The notes under the pieces were generated by a model. The model was not told the origin of the DNA, did not search any database, and saw only the letters and a list, made by a program, of their open reading frames with translations. Of a stretch of 64,000 nt of DNA, positions 40,048 through 50,444 are shown piece after piece. The DNA comes from Pseudidiomarina halophila (GTDB lineage Bacteria; Pseudomonadota; Gammaproteobacteria; Enterobacterales; Alteromonadaceae). Where the stretch lies: the NCBI RefSeq assembly GCF_003987215.1, contig NZ_PIPW01000001.1, forward strand, positions 1,178,001 through 1,242,000, in the 5' to 3' direction. Numbering within the stretch: the first letter of the stretch is position 1; each line of letters opens with the position of its first letter. The position numbers and the translations under genes are program-made.

Positions 40048-40966
40048 GAAACCGAAGTTCGAAGCAAGGTTTTTACTTCCTAAATATTGGCTGACCTGGT
40101 TAGGGGTCAGCCTTCTTTATTTGATATCCTGGCTTCCCTACAAATGGCAACTGGCCATGGGGCGAGGTCTGGGTAAACTGTTCTATAGATTCGTTCCTAA
40201 ACGCGCACAAGTTGCACGTCGTAATCTCGAACTCTGCTTTCCTGACAAATCGTCCAGCGAAATCGAAGAGCTACTTCGCAAAAATATGCAAAATACAGGC
40301 ATTGCGTTTTTCGAGACGGGTATGGCGTGGTGGTGGCCGGACTGGCGGGTTCGCCGTAAACTTCATGTGCATGGCGTTGAACATCTGCAAGCACCGCTGC
40401 GTGAAGGCAGAGGCGTATTGCTCTTACTGTTCCACTTTTTGAGTCTCGAGATGCATGCCCGCTTGCACGGTTTTATTCAGCCTGCAGTTGGCCTTTATCG
40501 TCCGCACAATAACGCGTTGATGGAATTTCTGCAGACCCGGGGACGGGGCCGCTCCAACAAATACCTGATCCCGCGGACCGATGTCCGCAGTATGATGCAG
40601 GCGATTGAGCAAGGTGAAATTGCTGGTTACCTTCCTGATCAGGATTATGGTCGGCGACGCACAGTTTTCGCACCGTTTTTCGCCGTTGAGAAGACCAGTA
40701 CCACCACCGGGACGCTATTATTCGCTGCCAACAAGAAATGCGCCGTACTTACCGCCACCTGTTTTCGTCGCGCCGATGGCAGTGGTTACGATGTCACTTT
40801 TTACCCTGAATTTGGCAACTTTCCGACCGGCGATTCGGTCGCGGATGTCACCAGGGTGAACAAAATGGTGGAGTATGCGATTATGCAACGCCCCGAGCAG
40901 TACATGTGGGTGCACCGCCGCTTCAAAACGCGACCTAACGAAGACGATCCCAGTCTGTATAGCTAA
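40034..40966 (+). CDS. lpxL: Lipid A lauroyl acyltransferase (LpxL/HtrB-like)
   Basis: 310 residues. LPKYWLTWLGVSLLYLISWL matches E. coli LpxL, the catalytic HX4E is H134-E139 (HFLSLEMHAR), and YMWVHRRFKTRP ends the protein as in LpxL. It adds a secondary acyl chain to Kdo2-lipid IVA at the inner membrane. The start codon lies inside tolC in another frame, so the two are probably co-translated. Whether it acts as LpxL, LpxM or LpxP cannot be settled by sequence; LpxL is closest by memory. Confidence 0.87.
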   Translation: MKIIEKPKFEARFLLPKYWLTWLGVSLLYLISWLPYKWQLAMGRGLGKLFYRFVPKRAQVARRNLELCFPDKSSSEIEELLRKNMQNTGIAFFETGMAWWWPDWRVRRKLHVHGVEHLQAPLREGRGVLLLLFHFLSLEMHARLHGFIQPAVGLYRPHNNALMEFLQTRGRGRSNKYLIPRTDVRSMMQAIEQGEIAGYLPDQDYGRRRTVFAPFFAVEKTSTTTGTLLFAANKKCAVLTATCFRRADGSGYDVTFYPEFGNFPTGDSVADVTRVNKMVEYAIMQRPEQYMWVHRRFKTRPNEDDPSLYS

Positions 40967-43734
40967 GCAAACCACTGACGCCAGGCTTGCTGGACGATAC
41001 TACGCTCTTTTTCTACGGGCAGGTGAGTCAGCGAGCCGCGGTCGTCTAATGCCAGCTGATGTAACCACTCGCGCTCGCGTATGTAGACATCGATCAGGGC
41101 CTGGGCTTGCTCAGTACTGATAATACCCAGCTCACCGGCACACTCGATAATACGCACGTTATCGGAATAACGCGGCAATTTCGGATAGTCGTGACTAAAT
41201 CGCAGTACCAGATACTGCACCAGAAATTCGATATCGGTGATGCCTCCTACCCCTTGCTTTAAATCAAAGCTGGAGCGAGCTTTCGACTCGTTGTCACGCT
41301 GCTCGTTGTGCTCGCGCATTTTTTCGCGCATCGAAACGACGCTTTCGGCCAGCTCCTGTTGGTCACGCTTACGACGCAACTGGGCATCCCGCAGTTGTGC
41401 AAAAGCTTCACGCAATTTATCACTACCGAATACCGCTCTTGCCCGCACTAAAGCTTGTAACTCCCAGGTCCAGGCATCCTCAGCTAAATAGTTGGCATAG
41501 GTTTCAATACGGCTGACCAATAAACCGGCTTTGCCCGACGGCCGTAAGCGCATATCGACATCGTACAACACGCCAATCATGGTCCTGGTGGTAAACAAAT
41601 GTAAGATACGCTGCGCCAGACGCAGGTAAAACTGCTGCACCTCGAGCGGTTTGGCACCGTCCGTTTCACCCTGATAATCGCTATCGGTAATAAATACCAA
41701 ATCAAGATCCGAACTGTAACTCAGTTCCAATCCCCCGAGCTTGCCATAAGCGATCACCGCCAATCCGGTGTCTTCCATGGAACGTCCCGGCGGACAACCA
41801 TGGCGTGCGACAAGATGCTGCCAGGCCAGATGCACGACATGCTCAATAATTGCTTCGGCAAGGTAGCTTAAGTGATCACTTACTTTCATCAGCGGTAATG
41901 CGCCGCTGATGTCTGCAGCTGCTATTTTTAATTGACAGGACTGCCGCGCCTGGCGCAAGGCATTCATTTGTGCTTCCAGGTCATCCTCCTGCTCCGGAAT
42001 GCGCACCATATAGTCGTTAATAATGGCTGGATAATCGCACAGTTCAGGAAGTTCGTAGAGGTGCTGGGGATCGATGAGTTCGTCAAGCAAAATAGGGAAA
42101 TTTGCAAGATGCTGGGTGATCCAGGAACTCGCTCTGCATAGCTTAATTAACTGCTCTCGAGCGCCAGCATTTTCCACCAATAGCTCAACATAGGCAGTAC
42201 GGCTCATAATCCGCCGTAACACGGTAAATACCCGCTCCAGCACAACTTCTGCGTCGGCCATTTGCAGACTACGCTGTAACAGTAGCGGTACCAGTTTCGC
42301 CATCGCTTTACGACCGCGCGGCCCACTCCCACGTTTACGCACTTCCTGGCGTAAATCACTTACCGAAATCCAGACTCGCTGAGCGCGTTGCTTATTCAGG
42401 CCGGCGTCGTGCAATACATCAAGCGCAGTGTCGTCTTCGATCATGTCCTGCCACAACAGTTGTAGCGGGCCTGCATCCTCATCGTCACTGTCGTTATCCC
42501 CAATGACGCCCTGAAAGTGCCTGTGTACTGTCGCCATGGTGGCCTGAACTTGCTTGGTCAGCTCTTGCCAGCTAAGTTCAAAAGCTCGGGCTACGCGTGC
42601 CTGACGCTCGCTATCACTGGGCAACGTCTGCGTCTGTTCATCGTTAAGCTGCTGAAGTACATGCTCAACTTTGCGCAGAAACTCATAGCAAGCCATAAGT
42701 TCTTTGACGGTGGCTTGCGGTAACAAGCCAAGCTCACCAATCGCCTGGTAAGCACTATAGATAGAGGCCGTTTGCAGTTGCCTTTGCTGACCACCACGGA
42801 TCAACTGGAACGTCTGCGCGATAAACTCGACTTCACGAATACCGCCAGGACCAAGCTTAATATTGTTCTGCACCCCCTGCCGGCGGGTCTCCTGGGTGAT
42901 CAGGGTTTTCATTTTGCGCAAGGCATCGATCGCCGAGAAATCAATATAACGGCGGTAAATGAAAGGTCGTAGCAGTTGCCGCAGTTGCTGCTCGTACGCA
43001 GCCGGAGCGCCGATCAAACGCGCCTTAACCATGGCATAACGTTCCCAGTCCCGACCTTGTTCCTGATAATAGTTTTCCAGCGCTGCCAGACTGGTCACCA
43101 CTGGCCCGGACTGGCCAAAAGGACGCAGCCGTAAATCCACCCGGAATACCCGGCCGTCGCCGGTGACGGTATCCAATAAGCCTACTAAGGATTGTGCCAG
43201 CTTGGTAAAAAACACATTGGTTTCAATAGGTTTCCGGGGGTGGTCCGTTTCGCCATGTTCGGGATAACAAAATATAAGATCAATATCTGACGAGAAGTTA
43301 AGTTCGCGGCCACCTAGCTTGCCCATGCCAATAATCAACAGTGGCTGGGCATTACCCTGCTCGTCACGCGGGCTACCATAACGCTCGCTCAGTTGTGGGT
43401 ACAGCCAGTCACGAGCAGCTATAATAAAGGCGTCAGCGGCAGCTGAAATATGGGTTAGCATTTCCCGCAACTGCAGCTGCTGCGCCAGATCAGCGGCGGC
43501 TAAACTGGCGAACCAACGCTGCCGGAAGTGCCGCAGCACCTGCTGAGCTTCACTCTCAGTGGTTACTTCCTGCAACGCATCACGTAACAGCGGCAGATAA
43601 TCGTCAGGTTCGGGTAAGCGAACCTGGCCAGCTTCATCGGTAACAATAGCATCAGCGTCATTTTGCCAGACTGTGGCAATGAACTCGCTTACTGAACACC
43701 AAAATTCCTGCTGTTGCGAATGCTTTGTCATCAT
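40963..43734 (-). CDS. glnE: Bifunctional glutamine synthetase adenylyltransferase/deadenylase
   Basis: 923 residues from the ATG at 43734 (TAATG overlap with the ygiF stop). The two nucleotidyltransferase domains each carry the GG..D.D signature: GMGKLGGRELNFSSDIDL near residue 140 and YGKLGGLELSYSSDLDL near 660. GlnE adds or removes AMP on glutamine synthetase under PII control. An upstream TTG (43746) is possible. Gene pair ygiF-glnE as in E. coli, but hldE does not follow; lpxL ends against it instead. Confidence 0.95.
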   Translation of the reverse strand: MMTKHSQQQEFWCSVSEFIATVWQNDADAIVTDEAGQVRLPEPDDYLPLLRDALQEVTTESEAQQVLRHFRQRWFASLAAADLAQQLQLREMLTHISAAADAFIIAARDWLYPQLSERYGSPRDEQGNAQPLLIIGMGKLGGRELNFSSDIDLIFCYPEHGETDHPRKPIETNVFFTKLAQSLVGLLDTVTGDGRVFRVDLRLRPFGQSGPVVTSLAALENYYQEQGRDWERYAMVKARLIGAPAAYEQQLRQLLRPFIYRRYIDFSAIDALRKMKTLITQETRRQGVQNNIKLGPGGIREVEFIAQTFQLIRGGQQRQLQTASIYSAYQAIGELGLLPQATVKELMACYEFLRKVEHVLQQLNDEQTQTLPSDSERQARVARAFELSWQELTKQVQATMATVHRHFQGVIGDNDSDDEDAGPLQLLWQDMIEDDTALDVLHDAGLNKQRAQRVWISVSDLRQEVRKRGSGPRGRKAMAKLVPLLLQRSLQMADAEVVLERVFTVLRRIMSRTAYVELLVENAGAREQLIKLCRASSWITQHLANFPILLDELIDPQHLYELPELCDYPAIINDYMVRIPEQEDDLEAQMNALRQARQSCQLKIAAADISGALPLMKVSDHLSYLAEAIIEHVVHLAWQHLVARHGCPPGRSMEDTGLAVIAYGKLGGLELSYSSDLDLVFITDSDYQGETDGAKPLEVQQFYLRLAQRILHLFTTRTMIGVLYDVDMRLRPSGKAGLLVSRIETYANYLAEDAWTWELQALVRARAVFGSDKLREAFAQLRDAQLRRKRDQQELAESVVSMREKMREHNEQRDNESKARSSFDLKQGVGGITDIEFLVQYLVLRFSHDYPKLPRYSDNVRIIECAGELGIISTEQAQALIDVYIREREWLHQLALDDRGSLTHLPVEKERSIVQQAWRQWFA

Positions 43735-45224
43735 TAACCTAACCAATAAGGCTCTTGTTTTAAAGCCGCTTTGCGTGAGTGCTCTAAGGCATAAAGTAAG
43801 GATTCCAACTGCACAGTTTGCCAGTTCAATAACCGCTCAGGCTGATGGTCATCGTTATCCTTGATTGCATCACGAAGTAATTTCAACGCCATGATTTCCC
43901 GGATCCCGCGAACCATATCTTGCCAGGGCGCACGAAACTGCTCTCTGTCTTCTTCATCGAACAGGTAGCCGACACAATAGCCGAGTTGCAGTGAGCCTTG
44001 CAGCAGGGGTAATTGTTTAAGGTAGTATTCGGGTTTCAAATCGCCTTCTCTGGCAAAGGCATCGATCACATTTTGCCAATCTTCCCGCAGCCGTTGACTT
44101 GCCCACTGCCGTAACGGCAGTTGTGCGACCTGTTCGTGGCGCGGCTGTTCATGACAGAGCGCGCCCAGTTCCAATAAGGTCAGTTGATAATCATCACGAA
44201 TACTTAAACTCTGGACCAGTTCTAACTGAACTGCATGCTGTTGTTGTTCCTTAATAGCTTCGTACAGCTTCGGGTACTGTTCCAGTGCCCGGTGATATGC
44301 GCCATCTTCGGCGGTGAGCTCTGTCAAACCGTCGTAACGGCTAAGCCAACCCAGATGGCCCAGCATTTGCTCCAGCCGTAAAATGTGATCGCCGACATCA
44401 ATTTCCAACGTGGCAAGCTGCTGCAGTACAACTTTACTCAATCGGATACCATCGGTAATACCCGCCACCGCACGCACACTTGGGACTTCGGTTAAACAGG
44501 CGTCATTGTGCTGCCAGTACTGCAAAGCGTAGGTCAGCGCCCGGTACAGTCCGGTCCCCACGTCGTCGTTAGCCTGTTGCGGCACAAAATGCGCATGCGT
44601 GAACGGCTCTAACACCGTTTTACCGGCCAACATGTAACCGCGCGCCGCTTTACTAAGACTGCCCAAACGCGCGTTTAAACGGGTAATAAAGCGCCGCGCC
44701 AAACGATAGGCATCTGCGATCTCGCCCTGCTGCACCTCAAGCTCAATTTCGGCCAGTGGTCGCTGTTGCTCGCCTACGATGATTGAACCTTCATCGTAAA
44801 CCAATTCGATCTGTCCTTCGCCACTGGGCAGGTACCAGCGATAGCGGGTGAAATCCGTCCGAAAAATTTCCTGCAGTTCGCGATTAATATCGAATAAAGC
44901 AAAATCATCAGGCCAGATATCTTCTTCAAATAAGGTCAGATCCGGTTGTTCTGAGGTGATCACCGTGTTGTATTCTGGCCGGCTATGCACCCCACCTAAG
45001 ACTTCTCCGGCAAGCTTAATGGTTTGTTCACGGTCGTCACCGCGTTGGCGGATCCGTAAGCCCATGTCATGCTGGCGTAAGCGCAAGTCCTCGGTATCGA
45101 AATAACGGTTACTAAGCTGTAACTCAGTCATCTTCGCTTCTTTCGCAAGGCTTTGGCACAATGCCAGCACTTGTTCGCGACTTGCACCTTCCACTAACAG
45201 TTTGATTTCAATTTCCTGGCTCAC
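43734..45224 (-). CDS. CYTH-CHAD inorganic triphosphatase (YgiF-like)
   Basis: 496 residues from the GTG at 45224; VSQEIEIKLLVEG then aligns with the MAQEIELKF start of E. coli YgiF. An open TTG start at 45290 adds 22 residues not seen in YgiF. The CYTH domain (about 1-200) holds the E-I-E-I-K triphosphate tunnel motif and the LSKAARGYMLAGKTV segment; a CHAD domain with paired helices follows. The enzyme hydrolyses tripolyphosphate. It overlaps glnE. Confidence 0.85.
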   Translation of the reverse strand: MSQEIEIKLLVEGASREQVLALCQSLAKEAKMTELQLSNRYFDTEDLRLRQHDMGLRIRQRGDDREQTIKLAGEVLGGVHSRPEYNTVITSEQPDLTLFEEDIWPDDFALFDINRELQEIFRTDFTRYRWYLPSGEGQIELVYDEGSIIVGEQQRPLAEIELEVQQGEIADAYRLARRFITRLNARLGSLSKAARGYMLAGKTVLEPFTHAHFVPQQANDDVGTGLYRALTYALQYWQHNDACLTEVPSVRAVAGITDGIRLSKVVLQQLATLEIDVGDHILRLEQMLGHLGWLSRYDGLTELTAEDGAYHRALEQYPKLYEAIKEQQQHAVQLELVQSLSIRDDYQLTLLELGALCHEQPRHEQVAQLPLRQWASQRLREDWQNVIDAFAREGDLKPEYYLKQLPLLQGSLQLGYCVGYLFDEEDREQFRAPWQDMVRGIREIMALKLLRDAIKDNDDHQPERLLNWQTVQLESLLYALEHSRKAALKQEPYWLG

Positions 45225-45369
45225 AAAAACTCTCACGTGCTTGGTCTGGATCAGGTTATCTACGGTACTCGCAGCCTGCATGCTGGTCAACTGAAATGGT
45301 CTTGACAGAGAGGCACAAAAATTGCACCGTGGGCGGCGAGAAAAGATTTAGAAATCTGATTGTATGGGC

Positions 45370-45397
45370 TTTACGTGCGCAAAAAAAGACATATACT
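45370..45397 (+). promoter_or_regulatory. putA promoter
   Basis: TTTACG (45370-45375) and TATACT (45392-45397) are 16 nt apart. TGCGC and GCGCA half-sites flank this region (45376-45380 and about 45401-45405), which may be an operator. Confidence 0.45.
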
Positions 45398-45450
45398 TGC
45401 GCGCAAATTATGCCCTCTCCAGCCCTAGGCTGAGTCTTACAGGAGATGCT

Positions 45451-48400
45451 ATGTTCAAAGCCAGTGATGTACTTCAGGCTCAGTATACCGGTGCCGACCT
45501 CGGCACCTTGCAGCGCGCGATCACAGAGAACTATTTAGTTGATGAAGACGCGTACCTGCAAGAATTGATGCAACTAGTACCTAGTGATGATGAGACCCTT
45601 GACGCGGTAACTGAAAACTCCGCCAAGTTGGTTCATACCGTGCGCGACCGTGCAGATGGTGGCGGCGTCGACGCTTTTTTACAGGAATACAGCCTCGATA
45701 CCAAAGAAGGTATCATCCTGATGTGTCTGGCCGAAGCGTTACTACGGGTACCTGACGCGCGGACTGCCGATGCGCTGATTCAGGATCGCCTCTCAGGCGG
45801 AGCCTGGCAGAAGCACATGGGGCAAAGTGCCTCCTGGCTCGTCAACTCCGGCACCTGGAGTCTGGCGTTAACCAATGCAGTGATCAATCCTACCGGTCAG
45901 CCCATGGAAACCCCAAGAGGGGTGTTCCGGCGTTTAACCCGACGCCTGGGCATGCCAATAGTACGCAAGGCTACATATGCCGCGATGCGCATCATGGGCA
46001 AACAGTTTGTGCTTGGCCGAAGCATCGAAGAAGCCCTGAAGAATAGCCGCGCAAATCGTGACAAAGGTTATACCCACGCCTATGACATGTTAGGTGAAGC
46101 AGCATTAACTATGGCGGATGCGCGCCGCTACCATGAAGAGTATGTGAATTCTATTAAGGTGGTGGCTAAAGAGGATTTTAACAATCCGAACGCACCGCGA
46201 CCGACGATTTCAATTAAACTATCAGCATTACACCCGCGCTACGAAGCTGCCAACCAGAATCGGGTACTGACCGAGCTGGCGCAGAGTCTCACCGACCTGG
46301 TGAAGCTGGCAAAAGAAGCTGATGTCGGGGTCAGTATTGACGCCGAAGAAGCCGATCGTCATGAATTATCGCTGGAATTATTTGAGAAAGTATATCGCAG
46401 CGGTGTCTGTAAAGGCTGGCCACGCTTTGGCATGGTGGTTCAGGCCTACTCCAAGCGGGCCCTGCCAACATTATGCTGGCTGACCGCGTTGGCCCGTGAG
46501 TGCGGTGATGAAATTCCGGTGCGGCTCGTCAAAGGCGCATACTGGGACACCGAAATCAAACTTTGCCAGATGAATGGCTTGACCGGTTACCCCGTGTTTA
46601 CCCGCAAGGCGAACACTGATGTCAGCTACCTCGCCTGCTCTCGCTACTTGATGAGCGAGTCCACCGACGGTGCGTTGTACCCGCAATTCGCGACCCACAA
46701 TGCACAAACGGTAGTTGCTATTCAGCAGATGAACCAAAGTGCAAAGCGCCGCATTGAGTTTCAGCGTTTACATGGCATGGGCGATGAACTCTACGATACA
46801 TTACTGCAGGAAGCCCCAGACACCACGGTGCGGATTTATGCTCCGGTAGGTGCCCATAAAGACCTATTGCCATATCTGGTCCGCCGCCTGCTGGAAAACG
46901 GCGCGAACACCTCGTTTGTGCATAAGTTAGTCGACCCGGAAACACCGGTTGACGAGCTGATCAAGCACCCGATGCGCACCGTCGCCAAATATGAAACTTT
47001 GGCTAACACTAAAATTCCATTGCCGACGCAGATTTTCAGCGATCGCAAAAACTCGTTAGGATTGAACATGAATATTCATTCGCAAGCAGATGACTTTATT
47101 GCTGCGGTGCAGCAATACCGTGATAAACAGTGGCAAGGTGGTCCAATCGTCAATGGTGAACTGGCCGACGCTCATCACCGGGTAAGCATTACCAGCCCGC
47201 AGGAAACACAACGACAAATCGGCAGTATCAGCTGGGGCGATAAAGCACTTGCTGAGCGGGCTTTAAACAGCGCCAATGCTGCGTATCGCCGCTGGCGCGA
47301 TACCGATGTCGAAGTGCGGGCAAAAGCACTGGAAAAATTCGCCGATTTGATGGAAGCGAACCGTGACGAGATGATCGCTCTGTGTTCCCTTGAAGGCGGT
47401 AAAAGCCTGCAGGATGGTATCGATGAAGTTCGTGAAGCGGTCGATTTCTGTCGTTACTACGCAGTTGAAGGCCGCAAGTTAATGGCCGACAGCACAACCT
47501 TGCCAGGCCCGACGGGCGAAACCAATGAACTGCTGGTGCAAGGTCGCGGTACCTTCATATGCATCAGCCCATGGAACTTCCCATTGGCCATTTTCACCGG
47601 TCAGGTGGTTGCGGCATTGGTTACCGGTAACTGCGTCATCGCCAAACCGGCAGAGCAAACCGGTCTTATCGCCTTCCGCGCAGTCCAGTTGCTGCTCGAA
47701 GCAGGTATACCAGGGGACGTGCTGCACTTTATGCCAGGTAGTGGCGCGGAAGTAGGCTCTTTCCTGGTTAGCCAGGAAGATATCGGTGGCGTTTGCTTTA
47801 CCGGTTCAACCTACACTGCGCAATCTATTAACCGCGCGCTTGCCGCACGTACCGGTGCAATTGTGCCGCTGATCGCTGAAACCGGTGGACAGAATGCCAT
47901 GTTGATCGATTCAACAGCACTTCCTGAACAAGCCGTCACTGATATTGTTGATAGTGCGTTCAAAAGCGCCGGTCAACGCTGTTCAGCGTTGCGGGTCTTG
48001 TTCGTCCAGGATGATATTGCCGACCGCGTTATAGAGCTGCTGAAAGGCGCTATGGCGGAGCTGGAAGTAGGCGATCCGATGCTGCATGAAACCGATGTTG
48101 GTCCGGTAATTGATGGAGTCGCAAAGAGCAACCTTGAACAGCATATCAGCGACATTTCGCAAGCGGGCCGCTTAATTGGACGGGCGCCAATGCCCGACTA
48201 CACCAATGGCGGAACTTTCGTTGCACCAACAGCGATCGAAATCGATAGTATCAACCAGCTGGTAAAAGAAAACTTCGGTCCAATTTTACACGTGATCCGT
48301 TATTCAACGGACAATCTTGACGACGTCATCAACAGCATCAATGCCACCGGCTTTGGTTTGACCTTTGGTATTCATAGCCGCAATGAAACATTTGCTGCCG

Positions 48401-48618
48401 ATGTTGCACGCCGGATTGACGTAGGTAACGTTTACATTAACCGTAACCAAATCGGTGCCGTGGTTGGTGTCCAGCCGTTCGGTGGCCGTGGCATGTCGGG
48501 TACCGGTCCAAAAGCAGGTGGGCCACATTACCTCACCCGCTTTATCACTGAGAAGACCCGCACCAACAACATCACTGCTGTTGGTGGTAACGCAACCTTG
48601 CTCTCGCTGGGCGATTAA
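45451..48618 (+). CDS. putA: Bifunctional proline dehydrogenase / L-glutamate gamma-semialdehyde dehydrogenase
   Basis: 1055 residues from the ATG at 45451, which has AGGAG 6 nt upstream; an earlier in-frame ATG (45364) lies before the promoter -10. The proline dehydrogenase barrel covers about 130-480 (SIDAEEADRHELSLELF and LVKGAYWDTEIK). The aldehyde dehydrogenase half has ETGGQNAML and the catalytic Cys in KSAGQRCSALRVL. It oxidises proline to glutamate. The ribbon-helix-helix DNA-binding domain of E. coli PutA is absent, so it cannot repress its own gene. Confidence 0.95.
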   Translation: MFKASDVLQAQYTGADLGTLQRAITENYLVDEDAYLQELMQLVPSDDETLDAVTENSAKLVHTVRDRADGGGVDAFLQEYSLDTKEGIILMCLAEALLRVPDARTADALIQDRLSGGAWQKHMGQSASWLVNSGTWSLALTNAVINPTGQPMETPRGVFRRLTRRLGMPIVRKATYAAMRIMGKQFVLGRSIEEALKNSRANRDKGYTHAYDMLGEAALTMADARRYHEEYVNSIKVVAKEDFNNPNAPRPTISIKLSALHPRYEAANQNRVLTELAQSLTDLVKLAKEADVGVSIDAEEADRHELSLELFEKVYRSGVCKGWPRFGMVVQAYSKRALPTLCWLTALARECGDEIPVRLVKGAYWDTEIKLCQMNGLTGYPVFTRKANTDVSYLACSRYLMSESTDGALYPQFATHNAQTVVAIQQMNQSAKRRIEFQRLHGMGDELYDTLLQEAPDTTVRIYAPVGAHKDLLPYLVRRLLENGANTSFVHKLVDPETPVDELIKHPMRTVAKYETLANTKIPLPTQIFSDRKNSLGLNMNIHSQADDFIAAVQQYRDKQWQGGPIVNGELADAHHRVSITSPQETQRQIGSISWGDKALAERALNSANAAYRRWRDTDVEVRAKALEKFADLMEANRDEMIALCSLEGGKSLQDGIDEVREAVDFCRYYAVEGRKLMADSTTLPGPTGETNELLVQGRGTFICISPWNFPLAIFTGQVVAALVTGNCVIAKPAEQTGLIAFRAVQLLLEAGIPGDVLHFMPGSGAEVGSFLVSQEDIGGVCFTGSTYTAQSINRALAARTGAIVPLIAETGGQNAMLIDSTALPEQAVTDIVDSAFKSAGQRCSALRVLFVQDDIADRVIELLKGAMAELEVGDPMLHETDVGPVIDGVAKSNLEQHISDISQAGRLIGRAPMPDYTNGGTFVAPTAIEIDSINQLVKENFGPILHVIRYSTDNLDDVINSINATGFGLTFGIHSRNETFAADVARRIDVGNVYINRNQIGAVVGVQPFGGRGMSGTGPKAGGPHYLTRFITEKTRTNNITAVGGNATLLSLGD

Positions 48619-50390
48619 AACTCACTCAGCTCATGCAAGTACAGTGACTGGCTGCCGTCTTCGACGGCGGCGGCCAGACTTTCTATCCGGGGCAATAACC
48701 GCGCCATAAAGAACTTGGCGGTCTTCACTTTACTCGACAAGTGTGGGCGCTCAGCGGTCAAAGGTAGCGCAGCTTTTGCCATGCGTAACCAGAGATAGCC
48801 GTAGATCACGTATCCCAGCAAGTGCAGATATTCCATCGCCACACTATTGATCACATTTTCGTCACGACCCACCTGTGATAACACCTTTTCAGTGACAGCC
48901 GATACACGTTTTACAGCTTCAGCAAGTTGCTGGTATTCAGCCTCAAGCTCAGCTACCGGCTCGTCTAACACCGCCTGAATATCTTCTAATAACGGCTTAA
49001 GGAGTTCACCGCGTGAGCCGGCAACTTTGCGGCCCAGAAGATCCAGTGCCTGAATGCCGTTGGTTCCCTCATAGATTTGCGCAATGCGACAATCGCGCAC
49101 CAGCTGCTCTTGGCCCCACTCGCGGACATAGCCGTGGCCACCCAAAATCTGTTGGCCAATGACAGTAGTCTCAAAGCCAGTGTCGGTGATAAATGCCTTT
49201 GCAATTGGGGTGAGCAGCGCCACCAGAGCTTCGGACCGGACTTTCTCTGAAGCATCGTCACTGTATTTCGCGGTATCCAATTGTTGCCCGACGTAAGTCG
49301 AGAATGCCCGGCCGCCTTCAACAAAGGCTTTCATGGTAAGCAGCATACGCCGCACGTCGCCATGTACAATAAGCGGATCCGCTTCTTTATCGAAGTTCCG
49401 TGAAACCTGCGCGCCGCGCCCCTGAATGCGCTCCTGCGCATACTCCAGCGCCGTTTGATAAGAGCGTGCAGCTGCACCTAAACCCTGGATGCCTACGCCT
49501 AAACGTTCGTAGTTCATCATCGTAAACATCGCCGGCAAACCCTGGTGGGGCGCACCCACCAACCAGCCCTTGGCAGCATCAAAATTCATCACGCAGGTTG
49601 CTGATGCATGAATTCCCATCTTGTGTTCGATGGAGCCGCACTGAACCCCGTTACGCTCACCCACGTTGCCATCGGCATCAGGTAAAAACTTAGGCACGAT
49701 AAACAGACTGATGCCCTTGCTTCCGGGTGGTGCGTCAGGAAGCTTTGCCAGCACCAGGTGAACGATATTTTCCGTAAGGTCGTGTTCACCTCCGGTAATA
49801 AAGATTTTGGTACCGGTCACCGCGTAGCTGCCATCGGCTTGCGGCTCCGCTTTAGTTCTTATGATGCCAAGGTCGGTGCCAGCATGAGGTTCAGTCAGAC
49901 ACATGGTGCCGGTCCATTCGCCTGCAGTCATGCGTGGTAGATAGAGGTTTTTTAGCTCGTCACTTGCGTAGGCATCAATGGTAATGATGGCACCGGCGGT
50001 GAGGCCCGGGTACAGTGAAAACGAAATATCCGCAGCGCAAAGCATTTCTTCGTACTGGGCAGAAACAACTTTTGGTAAGCCCATGCCGCCAAACTCGGGG
50101 TTGGCGGTGACGCCGACCCAACCACCGGCAGCAAGTTGCTGGAAGTTCTCTTTATAGTTCGCAGGTGTGGTGACCACACCATTATCGAATGTGACGCCTT
50201 CTTCATCGGCAGCCCGGGCGTGCGGCGCGATCATTGATTCCGCTAATTTAGCAGCCTCATCAATAATCGCCGTCGCCATATCCATATCAACTTCGGCAAG
50301 TGCGGAAAAGCGCACCCAGTCCTGATCTGCATGGAACACGTCTTGCAGCAAAAACTGCATGTCATCCCGAGGAACCCGATAATCAGCCAT
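48615..50390 (-). CDS. Acyl-CoA dehydrogenase with C-terminal extension
   Basis: 591 residues from the ATG at 50390, preceded by GAGGTGG. FAD and substrate domains show TGTMCLTEPHAGTDLG and KIFITGGEHDLTENIVHLVL; the catalytic base is in IYEGTNGIQALDLLGR. The last 130 residues form the extra helical domain seen in ETF-linked beta-oxidation dehydrogenases (DmdC/FadE-like). Likely a step of fatty acid or branched-chain acyl-CoA oxidation. It converges with putA, stops overlapping by 4 nt. Confidence 0.9.
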   Translation of the reverse strand: MADYRVPRDDMQFLLQDVFHADQDWVRFSALAEVDMDMATAIIDEAAKLAESMIAPHARAADEEGVTFDNGVVTTPANYKENFQQLAAGGWVGVTANPEFGGMGLPKVVSAQYEEMLCAADISFSLYPGLTAGAIITIDAYASDELKNLYLPRMTAGEWTGTMCLTEPHAGTDLGIIRTKAEPQADGSYAVTGTKIFITGGEHDLTENIVHLVLAKLPDAPPGSKGISLFIVPKFLPDADGNVGERNGVQCGSIEHKMGIHASATCVMNFDAAKGWLVGAPHQGLPAMFTMMNYERLGVGIQGLGAAARSYQTALEYAQERIQGRGAQVSRNFDKEADPLIVHGDVRRMLLTMKAFVEGGRAFSTYVGQQLDTAKYSDDASEKVRSEALVALLTPIAKAFITDTGFETTVIGQQILGGHGYVREWGQEQLVRDCRIAQIYEGTNGIQALDLLGRKVAGSRGELLKPLLEDIQAVLDEPVAELEAEYQQLAEAVKRVSAVTEKVLSQVGRDENVINSVAMEYLHLLGYVIYGYLWLRMAKAALPLTAERPHLSSKVKTAKFFMARLLPRIESLAAAVEDGSQSLYLHELSEF

Positions 50391-50444
50391 ACACCACCTC
50401 AATAAAATCAAACAATGAATTTAAACAGGTGTTTTAATATCAAC

